A stretch of 64,000 nucleotides of DNA from Bradyrhizobium sp. (GCF_016213215.1 NZ_JACRAW010000009.1:1-64000), one strand, 5' to 3'; numbered from the stretch's first letter, positions 7,132 through 15,508 are shown. The notes: generated by a model from the letters alone, not told the origin. Numbers and translations: made by a program.

Positions 7132-8775
7132 TCACAATTCGTTGCCGCGCAGCATCTCGCGGAGCTTGAATTTCTGGATCTTGCCGGAAGGCGTCGCGGG
7201 CATCGCCTCGGTCAGGATCAGGCGCTCCGGAACGTACTGAATCGCGACCTTTTGCGACTTGAGAAATTCCGCCATCGCCGCCTGGTCGATGGCCTGGTTG
7301 AATTTCGGCACGATCACCGCGCAGGCGCGCTCGCCGAGACGTTCGTCCGGGTAGGCAATGATCGCGACTTGCGCCACCGCAGGGTGCCTGTAGAGCAGGG
7401 CCTCGATCTCGACGACGGGTATGTTCTCGCCGCCTCTGATGATGACGTCCTTGCTGCGGCCGGTAATGCGAATATAGCCGGCCGCATCCATGCGCGCGAG
7501 ATCGCCGGTGTCGAACCAGCCGTCGGCATCGGTGCCGTTCCATTGCGGGCGTTTAAGATATCCGCCGAAGTTCGAGCAGGCTCGGACGAGAAGCTTGCCG
7601 GGCTCGCCGGGCGGCAATGTCTTGCCTTCGGAGTCGGCGATCTTGATCCCGACCCCCGGCAGGGCGCAGCCGTCGGTCGTGAAGGCGCGGACGTCGTCAT
7701 CCTCGAGCCTGATCAAGGTAACCGCGCCGTTTTCGGTCATTCCCCACGCCGAAACGATCTTGGTCCCGAGGGTCTTGCGCGCCTGCTCGACCAGCGGCCC
7801 GGGGATCGGAGCTCCCGCGCAGAGGAAGGTCTTCAGGCTCGGCACCGCTTTGCCGGTCTCCGATACCACGCGCGTGAGGTCGGTCAGGAAAGGCGTGGAG
7901 GCCATGGTGAAGGTGACACCCTCCCGACGGATCACATCGGCGGCTACTTCCGGATTCCAGATATCCTGCAGCACGGCGCGGGCCTGCAGCATGATCGGCA
8001 TGATCAGGCCGTACATGAAGCCGGTCTGGTGTGCCATCGGAGAGGCCATCAGGACGACGTCGTCACTTCCGAGCTTCAGCCTTTCCGCGTAGGGAATGAT
8101 GTTGGACATGAGCGTGTTGGCCGAATGCATCACGCCCTTTGGTTCGCCGGTCGTGCCGGAGGTGTAGATCAGTTGCGTGATATCGTCCGGCCCGGGACGG
8201 TTCGCCGCCAGTATGTCGCGCGCGTCCGGTTGCTTCTCCCATTCCGGTTTCGTCAGCAGCGTATCGAAGTCGTCCGCGCCGCCACCGTCGACGACAACGA
8301 TACGCGTCAGCGACGGAAGCTCCGGCTTCAGGTTCCTTGCCATGGCCTCGTGGTCGAAGTTCCGGAACTGTTTCGGAACAACGAGGACCTTTGCCTCGCC
8401 ATGCCTCAGCATGAAGCCGAGCTCCCGCTCCCGAAAGATCGGCATGAGCGGATTGAGAACGGCGCCGATGCGTGAACAGGCAAGGTACAGCGCCGTAAAC
8501 TGCCACCAGTTCGGCAGTTGCATGGCAACGACATCGTTGCGTCCAACGCCAAGACGAGACAGCCCGATTGCGATGCGATCGGCCAGCGTTGCGAGTTCCC
8601 GGTAGGTAAACTGGCGAACCTCGCCGCTGTCCGCGCGGACTGCGGTCAGTGCGCGCTTGTCGGGGCAGGCGGCAACGCAGGCGTCCACATAGGTATTGAT
8701 CGTATGGTCATGCCAATATCCGCGTGCGATGCTCTCGGCGCGCCGCCTCGGCAGGAGAACGGCATCGAATTCCAT
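7132..8775 (-). CDS. aliA: Cyclohexanecarboxylate-CoA ligase (AliA-like)
   Basis: A 547-residue adenylate-forming acyl-CoA ligase. Motifs in order: LIYTSGTTGEPKGVMHS (P-loop, about residue 213), SAWGMTENGAV (about residue 352), GWFDTGDLARMDAAGYIRITGRSKD (about 425-450) and the C-terminal lysine in TPSGKIQKFKL. It would activate cyclohexanecarboxylate (or a close alicyclic acid) with ATP and CoA. Downstream of aliB, badI and badH in one orientation, it matches the R. palustris peripheral pathway from cyclohexanecarboxyl-CoA to pimelyl-CoA. Benzoate ligases (BadA) are the main alternative, but the ali/bad partner set favours AliA. Confidence 0.78.
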   Translation of the reverse strand: MEFDAVLLPRRRAESIARGYWHDHTINTYVDACVAACPDKRALTAVRADSGEVRQFTYRELATLADRIAIGLSRLGVGRNDVVAMQLPNWWQFTALYLACSRIGAVLNPLMPIFRERELGFMLRHGEAKVLVVPKQFRNFDHEAMARNLKPELPSLTRIVVVDGGGADDFDTLLTKPEWEKQPDARDILAANRPGPDDITQLIYTSGTTGEPKGVMHSANTLMSNIIPYAERLKLGSDDVVLMASPMAHQTGFMYGLIMPIMLQARAVLQDIWNPEVAADVIRREGVTFTMASTPFLTDLTRVVSETGKAVPSLKTFLCAGAPIPGPLVEQARKTLGTKIVSAWGMTENGAVTLIRLEDDDVRAFTTDGCALPGVGIKIADSEGKTLPPGEPGKLLVRACSNFGGYLKRPQWNGTDADGWFDTGDLARMDAAGYIRITGRSKDVIIRGGENIPVVEIEALLYRHPAVAQVAIIAYPDERLGERACAVIVPKFNQAIDQAAMAEFLKSQKVAIQYVPERLILTEAMPATPSGKIQKFKLREMLRGNEL

Positions 8776-8817
8776 GTTTCCTCTCCAATGTCGTTGCCAC
8801 GATTCGCGTTCTTGTTG

Positions 8818-9969
8818 TCAGGCCGGGACCGCGTTGCGGCCGGCACGGGCGCGCGCGATAATTGTCTTCATGATCTGGGCCGTGCCGTCGCCGATCTGAA
8901 AGCCGAGCACGTCGCGGAGCCGCTGTTCCATCGGACCACGATCATAGCCGCCGTGGCCGTGCATCAGCAGGCACTGATGGACGGCTTCGTATGCGAGCTT
9001 CGGCGCCCACCATTTGCACATGGCCGCCTCGGCGCTGTGCGGGGCTCCCCGGTCTTTCAGCCACAGCGCCTGCAGGCAAAGCAGACGCGCCGCCTCGACC
9101 TGGGTGTCGAGATCGGCGAGGGGATGCGACACGCCCTGAAAGGCCGACAGCGGCTTGCCGAAGGACTGCCGTTCGGCGACATAGACCCAGGTCTCCTCCA
9201 GAGCGACGCGCGCAACGGCGAGGACCTGCAGGCCGATCAGGGCGCGCGAGAAGTCGAAGCCCTGCATGACCTGCACGAACCCCTTGTTCTCCTCGCCGAG
9301 GCGATGGGAAGCCGGAACGCGGACATTCTCGAAGAAGATGGAGCCGCGTCCGATGGCGCGCTGACCATGGCAATCGAATCGACTTCTTGTCACGCCGGGC
9401 AGGTCCATCGGAACCAGCACCGCCGTTACCCCATGGGCGCCGGAGTCGGGAGCGCCGGTGCGGCCGAACACCACGGCCGCATCGGCCTGATCCGCAGCCG
9501 AAATCGACGTTTTCTCGCCGTTGAGGATGTATTCCTCGCCAGCGCGTTCGATCTGAAGCCGCAGGTTGCCGGCATCGGAGCCGCCTCGCGGCTCGGTCAA
9601 CGCGAGCGCGAGCAATGCCTCGCCGGCGATCAGCCGACTGAGCCACGGGCGGACGACCTCGGGCCGGCCGTGATGCGCGAGAATCTGGCCGTTCAGCGAG
9701 CCGAGCAGGTTGATGTAGGAGATGGAAAGATCAGCGCGGGCGATCTCCTCGTGGATCACGCCCGCGGCCAGGCAGCTCATGCCCAGGCCGCCAAATTGCT
9801 CCGGCAGCTCGGGCGCGATGAACCCCATCGCGCCCATCTGTTTCATCAGCCCCCGATCGAGAACGCGCGTCCTGTCGCGTTCAAGATATCCGGGCGCGAC
9901 GCGATCGGCCGCGAAACGGCGGGCCTGCTCGCCGAGCGCGACCAGATCTTCGTCCAGATATGGATTCAC
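8818..9969 (-). CDS. aliB: Cyclohexanecarboxyl-CoA dehydrogenase (AliB-like acyl-CoA dehydrogenase)
   Basis: A 383-residue acyl-CoA dehydrogenase with the three-domain layout: N-terminal helices, FAD-contacting LALTEPRGGSDAGNL (about residue 130) and the C-terminal region RLRDVLGFQIGDGTAQI. Where most family members have Glu in the EGT motif as catalytic base, this protein has Asp361 (DGT). An Asp base is what I recall for cyclohexane- and cyclohexene-carboxyl-CoA dehydrogenases, so the substitution supports the substrate. It would introduce the 1-ene to give cyclohex-1-ene-1-carboxyl-CoA and pass electrons to ETF. It lies between badI and aliA on the same strand. Confidence 0.82.
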   Translation of the reverse strand: MNPYLDEDLVALGEQARRFAADRVAPGYLERDRTRVLDRGLMKQMGAMGFIAPELPEQFGGLGMSCLAAGVIHEEIARADLSISYINLLGSLNGQILAHHGRPEVVRPWLSRLIAGEALLALALTEPRGGSDAGNLRLQIERAGEEYILNGEKTSISAADQADAAVVFGRTGAPDSGAHGVTAVLVPMDLPGVTRSRFDCHGQRAIGRGSIFFENVRVPASHRLGEENKGFVQVMQGFDFSRALIGLQVLAVARVALEETWVYVAERQSFGKPLSAFQGVSHPLADLDTQVEAARLLCLQALWLKDRGAPHSAEAAMCKWWAPKLAYEAVHQCLLMHGHGGYDRGPMEQRLRDVLGFQIGDGTAQIMKTIIARARAGRNAVPA

Positions 9970-10039
9970 CTTGTCAGCTCCCGGGGCTTATGTCGGCTCG
10001 CCGCCTGAGACGGTCTTTGAACGATGTCGGTGCGGTCCG

Positions 10040-10822
10040 CTATTTGGCGAACTTGCGGAATTCGGGTTTGCGCTTCTCCTGCAGCGCTTTGACCCCTTCG
10101 CGCGATTCATCCGTTTCGTAGTAGAGCTTGAGGGCATACATTCCCATGCCGGCGATGCCGGCCTGGTGCGCGGTATCCATGTTGAAGCTGCGCTTGGCAA
10201 TTGCGATCGCGGTCGGGCTGCGTTCGCACAATTCCTCGCCCCACTTCTGCACTTCCGCATCGAGCTGGTCGTGCGGCACGCAGGCGTTGGCGAGCCCCAT
10301 CGCGACCGCCTCCTGCCCCGTGTAGCGGCGGCACAGGTACCACATCTCGCGCGCCTTCTTTTCTCCGACCACGCGAGCCAGGAAGGCGGTTCCATAACCG
10401 GGATCGACGGAGCCCATTTTGGGGCCGACCTGGCCGAAGATGGCCTTTTCGGAACAGATCGTCAGATCGCAAATCGTGCACAGCACGTTGCCGCCGCCGA
10501 TGGCATAGCCCTGGACGCGCGCGATCACCGGCTTCGGCACGTCGCGGATCGCCGTATGCAATTCTTCCATGGGAAGGCCGATGGTGCCGCGCCCATCGTA
10601 GTTGCCGTCGTGGGACGACTGGTCGCCGCCGGTGCAGAAGGCGCGGTCACCCGCACCCGCAAGCACGATCGCGCCGACGTTCTTGTCGTAGCCGGCCTTG
10701 TACAGCGCCTTGATCAGTTCGTCGCACGTCCTGCCGCGAAACGCGTTCATCTTGTCGGGACGGTTGATGATGATCCAGGCGACGCCGTTGCGGATTTCGT
10801 AGATGAGATCCTCGAATTCCAT
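10040..10822 (-). CDS. badI: 2-Ketocyclohexanecarboxyl-CoA hydrolase (BadI)
   Basis: A 260-residue crotonase-fold protein close to MenB-type naphthoate synthases rather than plain hydratases: FCTGGDQSSHDGNY (about residue 62), VQGYAIGGGNVLCTICDL (oxyanion region, about 103) and MGSVDPGYGTAFLARVVGEKKAREMW in pieces around residue 135-160. BadI is the MenB-like hydrolase that opens the ring of 2-ketocyclohexanecarboxyl-CoA to pimelyl-CoA, and its pairing with badH on its 5' side gives the last two steps of the pathway in order. It is the only crotonase in the window, so the hydratase BadK is missing here. Confidence 0.85.
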   Translation of the reverse strand: MEFEDLIYEIRNGVAWIIINRPDKMNAFRGRTCDELIKALYKAGYDKNVGAIVLAGAGDRAFCTGGDQSSHDGNYDGRGTIGLPMEELHTAIRDVPKPVIARVQGYAIGGGNVLCTICDLTICSEKAIFGQVGPKMGSVDPGYGTAFLARVVGEKKAREMWYLCRRYTGQEAVAMGLANACVPHDQLDAEVQKWGEELCERSPTAIAIAKRSFNMDTAHQAGIAGMGMYALKLYYETDESREGVKALQEKRKPEFRKFAK

Positions 10823-10844
10823 GACTTTACTCCCGCACTCCAGA

Positions 10845-11612
10845 TTAGCCGTTCATGGTCAGTCCGCCGGAGACGCTCAGCACCTGGCCGGTCACATAGC
10901 CTGCGTCGTCGCTCGCGAAGAACAGGATGGCGCCCGGCAAATCCTCGGGCTGGCCGATCCGCCCGAGGGGAATTGAGCGCTTGAAAGCTTCCTCGAGCTT
11001 TTCCGGGTTCCCGGCGCCTTCCTTGTAATCGGCAAACAGGGCCGTGTCGGTCGGTCCTGGACAGACCACGTTCACGGTGATGCCATGGCGGGAATGTTCG
11101 CGGGCGATCGTCTTCGAGAACGCCACAATGCCGCCCTTGCAGGCTGCATAGACGGCCTCGCCCGACGATCCGACGCGGGCGGCATCCGACGAAATATTGA
11201 CGATCCGTCCCGACCTCCGCGAAACCATGCCGGGCAGCACCGCGTGATGCATATGCAGTGCGCCGACAAGGTTGATGGCGATGAGCCGGTCCCATTGCGC
11301 CGGTTCGGTCTTGGTGAAGGGACGGAAGACGTCCCAGCCTGCGTTGTTGACCAATATGTCAACGGGTCCCAGGCCGGATTCTGCCGCGGCGAGGGCGGCA
11401 TCGACGCTCGTTCTGTCCGTTATGTCGCAGCGAAATGCCTGGGCGACGCCGCCGTCCGTCCGGATGGAGGCCGCGACCTTCTCCGCCGCATCGAGGTTCA
11501 GATCGAACACGGCGACCCGCGCGCCCTCCCGGGCAAACCTGCGACACGTCGCGCCGCCAATGCCGCCGCCGCCGCCCGTGACGATCACAGTTCTGTTTTC
11601 GAAACGCTTCAT
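10845..11612 (-). CDS. badH: 2-Hydroxycyclohexanecarboxyl-CoA dehydrogenase (BadH, SDR)
   Basis: A 255-residue short-chain dehydrogenase. TGGGGGIGGATCRRFA at residue 10-25 binds NAD(P), DLNLDAAE follows strand 2 (the acidic residue favours NAD), NNAGWDVF is the NAG motif, and the active site is NISSDAARVG with YAACK. It would oxidise 2-hydroxycyclohexanecarboxyl-CoA to the 2-keto ester used by BadI. Start ATG 11612 follows GGGGAGGTGCC; the frame is open 36 codons further upstream, but that part covers the operator. First gene of the leftward operon controlled from the badR intergenic region. Confidence 0.85.
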   Translation of the reverse strand: MKRFENRTVIVTGGGGGIGGATCRRFAREGARVAVFDLNLDAAEKVAASIRTDGGVAQAFRCDITDRTSVDAALAAAESGLGPVDILVNNAGWDVFRPFTKTEPAQWDRLIAINLVGALHMHHAVLPGMVSRRSGRIVNISSDAARVGSSGEAVYAACKGGIVAFSKTIAREHSRHGITVNVVCPGPTDTALFADYKEGAGNPEKLEEAFKRSIPLGRIGQPEDLPGAILFFASDDAGYVTGQVLSVSGGLTMNG

Positions 11613-11688
11613 GGCACCTCCCCGTCGCGCTTTGGCCTCTCTCGGGCCCTCGCCCCGGCCCCGGGGTAATATCCTTGCCCGGACCAGA

Positions 11689-11708
11689 TATGACAATATA
11701 TTGTCATA
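11689..11708. promoter_or_regulatory. Perfect 20-bp palindrome, candidate BadR operator
   Basis: The sequence TATGACAATA/TATTGTCATA is a perfect dyad 31 bp before the badR ATG and 77 bp before badH. MarR-family dimers bind such 16-20 bp palindromes in divergent promoters. In R. palustris BadR, a MarR repressor, controls the operon for cyclohexanecarboxylate and late benzoate steps, so this site probably governs both directions. Confidence 0.75.
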
Positions 11709-11739
11709 AGATGTCCCCACTTACAAGAGCGCTCGCTTC

Positions 11740-12246
11740 ATGCCGAAGGTAAAGACGAACGGAACTCGAGAAGAAGCCAAGCTTGAACTGGCCAACAGGC
11801 TGTTCTTTCGTCTCTATCAATGCGCCAACATGTTGCATAAGACCGGAAGCCGTGCGGTCGAGGTCGAAGGTCTCACCACCCAGCAATGGGCTGTGCTCGG
11901 CGCGCTGTCACGCGAAGGCGCGCAGCACGGGGTCAGCATCGGCGATCTTGCCAAGTATCTGATGGTGAGCCGGCAGAACCTGGCCGGACTCGTCGGCCGG
12001 ATGGAGCGTGACGGCCATATCGCGGTAGCTGCCGACACCCGCGATCGGCGCTCTCGAATTGTAACGATGACCGCGGCGGGCCGTCGGGTCTGGCAGGACA
12101 GGGCGCTGCCAAAGATCCATGCATACTACGACAAGGTCCTCGCCGACTTTTCAATCAACGATATCGCGCATGCGCTCCACTACCTGCTCAAGATGCTGGA
12201 AGCCATGCAGCGGATCGACCAGGGTGAGCCTGGCGCCGACGATTGA
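11740..12246 (+). CDS. badR: MarR-family repressor (BadR-like)
   Basis: A 168-residue MarR protein. The winged helix-turn-helix covers LTTQQWAVLGALSRE, SIGDLAKYLMVSRQNLAGLV and the wing RMERDGHIAVAADTRDRRSRIV (split here as one region, residues about 45-108), followed by dimerisation helices. It is divergent from badH-badI-aliB-aliA, with a perfect palindrome in the gap. In R. palustris BadR represses those genes until a ring-derived CoA thioester (2-ketocyclohexanecarboxyl-CoA, from memory) is present. Function here is inferred from family and position. Confidence 0.8.
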   Translation: MPKVKTNGTREEAKLELANRLFFRLYQCANMLHKTGSRAVEVEGLTTQQWAVLGALSREGAQHGVSIGDLAKYLMVSRQNLAGLVGRMERDGHIAVAADTRDRRSRIVTMTAAGRRVWQDRALPKIHAYYDKVLADFSINDIAHALHYLLKMLEAMQRIDQGEPGADD

Positions 12247-12440
12247 TGGTCGCGCGAATTGTCAGGTTGCGGAGCTTCACGGGCCGTTGAGCAAGCATTC
12301 AGAGCTCTAAGTTGGCGCGTGATCGAATCTGCGCGCGGAGTGCTTCGGGCGGCCGAAGGAATCGGGTACTGGAAACGTCAAGCACGCCCCGCCAGTCAAC
12401 GGTTGCTCCATGATTCGGCTGGCCGGACGAGGGAGAAAGC

Positions 12441-12689
12441 ATGCTGACCAGGTTCGATCAAAACACCATCGTCATGCTGACGGCGGCTCTGGATTATGTC
12501 TGCAAGAAGATCCCCGCCGACAAGGATAGCCATGAGCTGAGAAGGCGCATTGCTGACGAGCTGGTCGAATCTGTCCGGGCAGGCCGGGGCAACCTGATCG
12601 AGCTGCAGAATGCGGGGCTGAAGGTTGTCAGAAGGGAAACCGAGCAGCCCCGCTTCGGCTGGTTTGGTCTGAGGCGGTCTCGGAGGTGA
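12441..12689 (+). CDS. Small conserved-looking protein of unknown function
   Basis: An 82-residue protein, MLTRFDQNTIVMLTAALDYVC at the N-terminus, basic at the C-terminus (FGLRRSRR). It has an acidic/basic helical middle (DSHELRRRIADELVESV) and no signal or membrane segment. A GGGAGAAAGC ribosome site precedes the ATG. I do not recognise a named family; similar short proteins are common in Bradyrhizobium genomes. Not obviously linked to the bad genes. Confidence 0.55.
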   Translation: MLTRFDQNTIVMLTAALDYVCKKIPADKDSHELRRRIADELVESVRAGRGNLIELQNAGLKVVRRETEQPRFGWFGLRRSRR

Positions 12690-12910
12690 AGGGGCGATCG
12701 AGGGAGGATGTTGGTGTAGGGCTCGTACAGGGAGGTGCCCGTCAAGAGTTCGTCTTCAAGTAGATACGCAGCCGGGCCTTGGATACGACCAGCCAGGATT
12801 CCTTGAACGTGCCGCGGGGCAATTGCGCAAATGTTTCCTGTTGCGCGTTTCGATCGCCACGTGATCTCTTTCCGTGGATTAGATTTAAGCAGTTTTTTGG
12901 GAAATTCGTG

Positions 12911-13216
12911 ATGTCGGACATCAACATCGCCCTGGCCAAGCTTAACGATCGCCTGCTGCGTCTGGAAGGCGAGCTGTTTGTACTACGAACGATTGCCAGG
13001 GCAGCGCTCACGGTCGGGGATGAGTCGGCGGTGCGTATGCGGCGGGTCGTTGAGGCAGCCAAACTTGCCCTTGAGGACGAAGCCAAGCGTCCCTTGGACC
13101 GGCCAACGCGGAAGTACGTCGAGGCGGCGACCGCCATGATTGATGAACTGCTCGCGGAGGCCGCGCAGCCCGGTCCGCTGCTTACAGTGATAGATGGCGG
13201 TAAGGCTGAAGACTGA
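12911..13216 (+). CDS. Small hypothetical protein
   Basis: A 101-residue protein starting MSDINIALAKLNDRLLRLEGEL, largely helical, with a possible short coiled coil over its first 40 residues. The ATG at 12911 is preferred; the same frame stays open 44 codons upstream but that part is Cys/Trp-rich and unlike the rest. No catalytic motif is visible. A hairpin at 13383-13416 downstream could terminate it and the converging cytochrome gene. Confidence 0.5.
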   Translation: MSDINIALAKLNDRLLRLEGELFVLRTIARAALTVGDESAVRMRRVVEAAKLALEDEAKRPLDRPTRKYVEAATAMIDELLAEAAQPGPLLTVIDGGKAED

Positions 13217-13382
13217 CGATCGGGTATGAGCGACCGCCGATCTCTGGCGTCGTCGTTGACACGCTGACGCTGGTGGCCGCCGTCGATGGCAAACACGCGG
13301 CTTCGTCCGGGAAGCCCGATGTGACGGGTGGCTGCAACCTCTCGGATCCATCCGTCTCGGCGCGCGGAGTTGCCAGGTGACG

Positions 13383-13416
13383 CCGGCGTGACGTTGGCAA
13401 ATGCCAATCACGCCGG
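13383..13416. terminator. Hairpin between convergent genes
   Basis: Arms CCGGCGTGA (13383-13391) and TCACGCCGG (13408-13416) are perfect, and an inner TTGGCA/TGCCAA pair extends the stem across a 2-nt bulge. It lies in the gap between the small rightward gene and the leftward cytochrome c2 gene, the position of a bidirectional terminator. There is no long T run on either side, so intrinsic termination is uncertain. Confidence 0.5.
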
Positions 13417-13438
13417 TCATCACCATGGCAGCTTTTCG

Positions 13439-13828
13439 TTATTGCGCGACCTTGACCGGCGCCTTGTCGAACGTGTGCAGGTAGGCGATCAGATCCTTGA
13501 TCTTCTGCTCGTCCTTGAGGCCGGCATAGGCCATCTTCGTGCCCGGAACCTTGGCTTTGGGGTCCTTGATATAATCGGAGAAAGTCGCCTCATCCCAGGT
13601 CAGGCCCGAGCTCTTGTTGCCGGCCGAATAGCTGTAGCCATCGACGGTTCCAGCCTTGCGGCCGAACAGCCCGTTCAGCACGGGGCCGACGGTGTTCTTG
13701 GCGCTATCGCCCACCTGGTGGCAGGCCTTGCACACCACGAATACCTTTTCGCCGGCGGCCGCGTCCTGGGCGGACGCATTGCCTGCGGCAAGTCCCATGG
13801 CCAGGGCGGCGAGGACCAGTCGTTTCAT
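13439..13828 (-). CDS. Cytochrome c2-type class I cytochrome c
   Basis: A 129-residue periplasmic cytochrome. A signal peptide (MKRLVLAALAMGLAAGNASA) is followed by the mature start QDAAAGEKVF; the haem motif is CKACH (about residue 33-37) and the sixth ligand is the Met in PGTKMAYAGL (about residue 98). NTVGPVLNGLFGRKAG is the usual loop after the haem site. It would shuttle electrons between bc1 complex and an oxidase, reductase or reaction centre. It stands alone, with a GGAGAAATG start context. Confidence 0.88.
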   Translation of the reverse strand: MKRLVLAALAMGLAAGNASAQDAAAGEKVFVVCKACHQVGDSAKNTVGPVLNGLFGRKAGTVDGYSYSAGNKSSGLTWDEATFSDYIKDPKAKVPGTKMAYAGLKDEQKIKDLIAYLHTFDKAPVKVAQ

Positions 13829-13969
13829 TCATTTCTCCTTTGGGAACGGGGTCAGAACGGGATAACCGATAAGCGAAAATAAGCCGCCCATCAAATGGCC
13901 GGTTTCAAAGCCGTATTTTTTGTGCCGGTCAAGTGAGCCTGTTCCACGCGGAAGGGTTTCCTCAAGTTA

Positions 13970-14005
13970 AACCGCTCCCACCAGGTTGCGCTGGTGCGAG
14001 CGGTT
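13970..14005. repeat. Long inverted repeat
   Basis: Arms 13970-13984 and 13991-14005 match at 14 of 15 positions around a 6-nt loop. It lies 91 bp beyond the end of the leftward binding-protein gene and 142 bp before the cytochrome c2 start. It could end the former transcript or be an RNA element; there is no T run on either strand. Confidence 0.55.
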
Positions 14006-14095
14006 CGCAGAAGGACCCGCAAACTTGAACGCTCTCACCGAGATTCGCGCTGCAACAGCGTCTGAAACGTTCAAGGACCTCTCCGTGATGTCCTG

Positions 14096-15304
14096 CTATT
14101 GGGTTTTCACCAGAGGACATCCGCCTTCAGCCATCGGACGGAACGCCTCCGCGCCGGGGATCGTCGCCATCACCTTGTAGTAGTCCCAGGGATATTTCGA
14201 CTCCTCCGGCTTCTTCACCTCAAGCAGATACATGTCGCGCACCACGCGGCCGTCCTCCCGGATAACGACATCCTTGCTGAAGAAATCATTGACCCGCAAC
14301 TCCTTCATCTTCTTGGCGACCGCCACGGAATCCTTGGTATTCGCGGCGTTGACGGCTTTCAGATAATGCAGCACCGCGCCGTAGACGCCGGCCTGCACGC
14401 TGGTGGGCGCCCGACCCTTGTGGCGCTCCATGAAGCGCTTCGACCAGGCGCGGGTTTCGTCGTTGAGATCCCAGTAGAAGGCTTCCGTGGCGACGAGCCC
14501 GTGCGCTTCCTTGAGTCCGATGCCGTGAACGTCGGAGAGGAAGATCAGAAGTCCCGCAAGCTTCTGGCCTTGATTGACGATGTTGAATTCGGCCGCCTGC
14601 TTGACGGAATTCACCGTATCGGCGCCGGCATTCGCCAGCCCGATGACTTTCGCCTTCGATGCCTGCGCCTGAAGCAGGAACGATGAGAAGTCGGGGCTGT
14701 TGAGCGGCGCACGCACCGCGCCGAGGACGCTGCCGCCGGCCTGCTCGACGAAGCGCTTCGCGTCGTCCTGCAGCGCAATCGTGCCGGCATTGTCTCCGGT
14801 CAGGAAAAACCAGGTGTTGCCGCCGCCCTTGACCATCGCGCGAGCGGTACCATTGGCCATCGCATAGCTGTCATATGTCCAATGGATCGTGGTCGGTGCG
14901 CACCTCTTGCCGGTGAAGTCCGTGTGAGCCGGTCCGGAAAGCAGGAGCATGCGGTTGGTGGCCTGCGTCACGGACAGGACCGAGAACGCGGTGGCGGAAT
15001 GCGGGACGTCCACGATCGCATCCACGTTCTCAACGTCGACCCAGCGCCGGGCGATGGCCCCGCCGATATCCGGCTTGTTCTGATGGTCGGCGCTGGTCAG
15101 CTCGACGGGCTTGCCAAGCGCCTTGCCGCCGAAGTCCTCGATCGCCATTTGCGCGGCGACGATCGACCCGGCGCCGCCAAGATCGGCGTAGGGTCCGGAC
15201 TGATCGTTGAGAATTCCGATTTTGACCGCCGTCTGCTGTCCGCTCGCGGTCGACGCGAAGCAGATTGCCGCGGTCATGATGGCGGCTGCCAATCCTCTCT
15301 TCAT
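14096..15304 (-). CDS. ABC transporter solute-binding protein, branched-chain amino acid (LivJ/K) type
   Basis: A 402-residue type I periplasmic binding protein. It has a signal peptide (MKRGLAAAIMTAAICFASTASG), then VKIGILNDQSGPYADLGG and QMAIEDFGG. This subgroup in R. palustris and Bradyrhizobium mostly binds aromatic or related carboxylates rather than amino acids. Start ATG 15304 follows GGAGGAGGAAAGG. No permease or ATPase genes lie nearby, so it is an orphan. It diverges from the kinase/dehydrogenase/ligase operon, and the shared gap holds a GntR-type operator, which suggests it captures the acid that operon degrades. Confidence 0.85.
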   Translation of the reverse strand: MKRGLAAAIMTAAICFASTASGQQTAVKIGILNDQSGPYADLGGAGSIVAAQMAIEDFGGKALGKPVELTSADHQNKPDIGGAIARRWVDVENVDAIVDVPHSATAFSVLSVTQATNRMLLLSGPAHTDFTGKRCAPTTIHWTYDSYAMANGTARAMVKGGGNTWFFLTGDNAGTIALQDDAKRFVEQAGGSVLGAVRAPLNSPDFSSFLLQAQASKAKVIGLANAGADTVNSVKQAAEFNIVNQGQKLAGLLIFLSDVHGIGLKEAHGLVATEAFYWDLNDETRAWSKRFMERHKGRAPTSVQAGVYGAVLHYLKAVNAANTKDSVAVAKKMKELRVNDFFSKDVVIREDGRVVRDMYLLEVKKPEESKYPWDYYKVMATIPGAEAFRPMAEGGCPLVKTQ

Positions 15305-15334
15305 GGGCCTTTCCTCCTCCTGCACAACGATTAG

Positions 15335-15358
15335 GGACGGGTGGCCCCGTCCTTTTTT
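15335..15358 (+). terminator. Intrinsic terminator pointing right inside a divergent promoter region
   Basis: A perfect 7-bp stem GGACGGG/CCCGTCC with a TGGC loop is followed by six T on the plus strand. It lies just upstream of the leftward binding-protein gene and before the rightward operon, so it would stop rightward (antisense) transcripts leaving the binding-protein gene. Confidence 0.6.
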
Positions 15359-15508
15359 GTACGATAGCCCGACAATTAAGTTTGATAAAGCCCTAAGGGA
15401 ACATACCTCGAATTCGGCTGCATCAGCTAAATACTGGAGTATAAACAGACATATACGCTGAAAAAGCGGTAGGACCGTCATGCCAGCAACCTTCTTGACG
15501 CCAAAATA

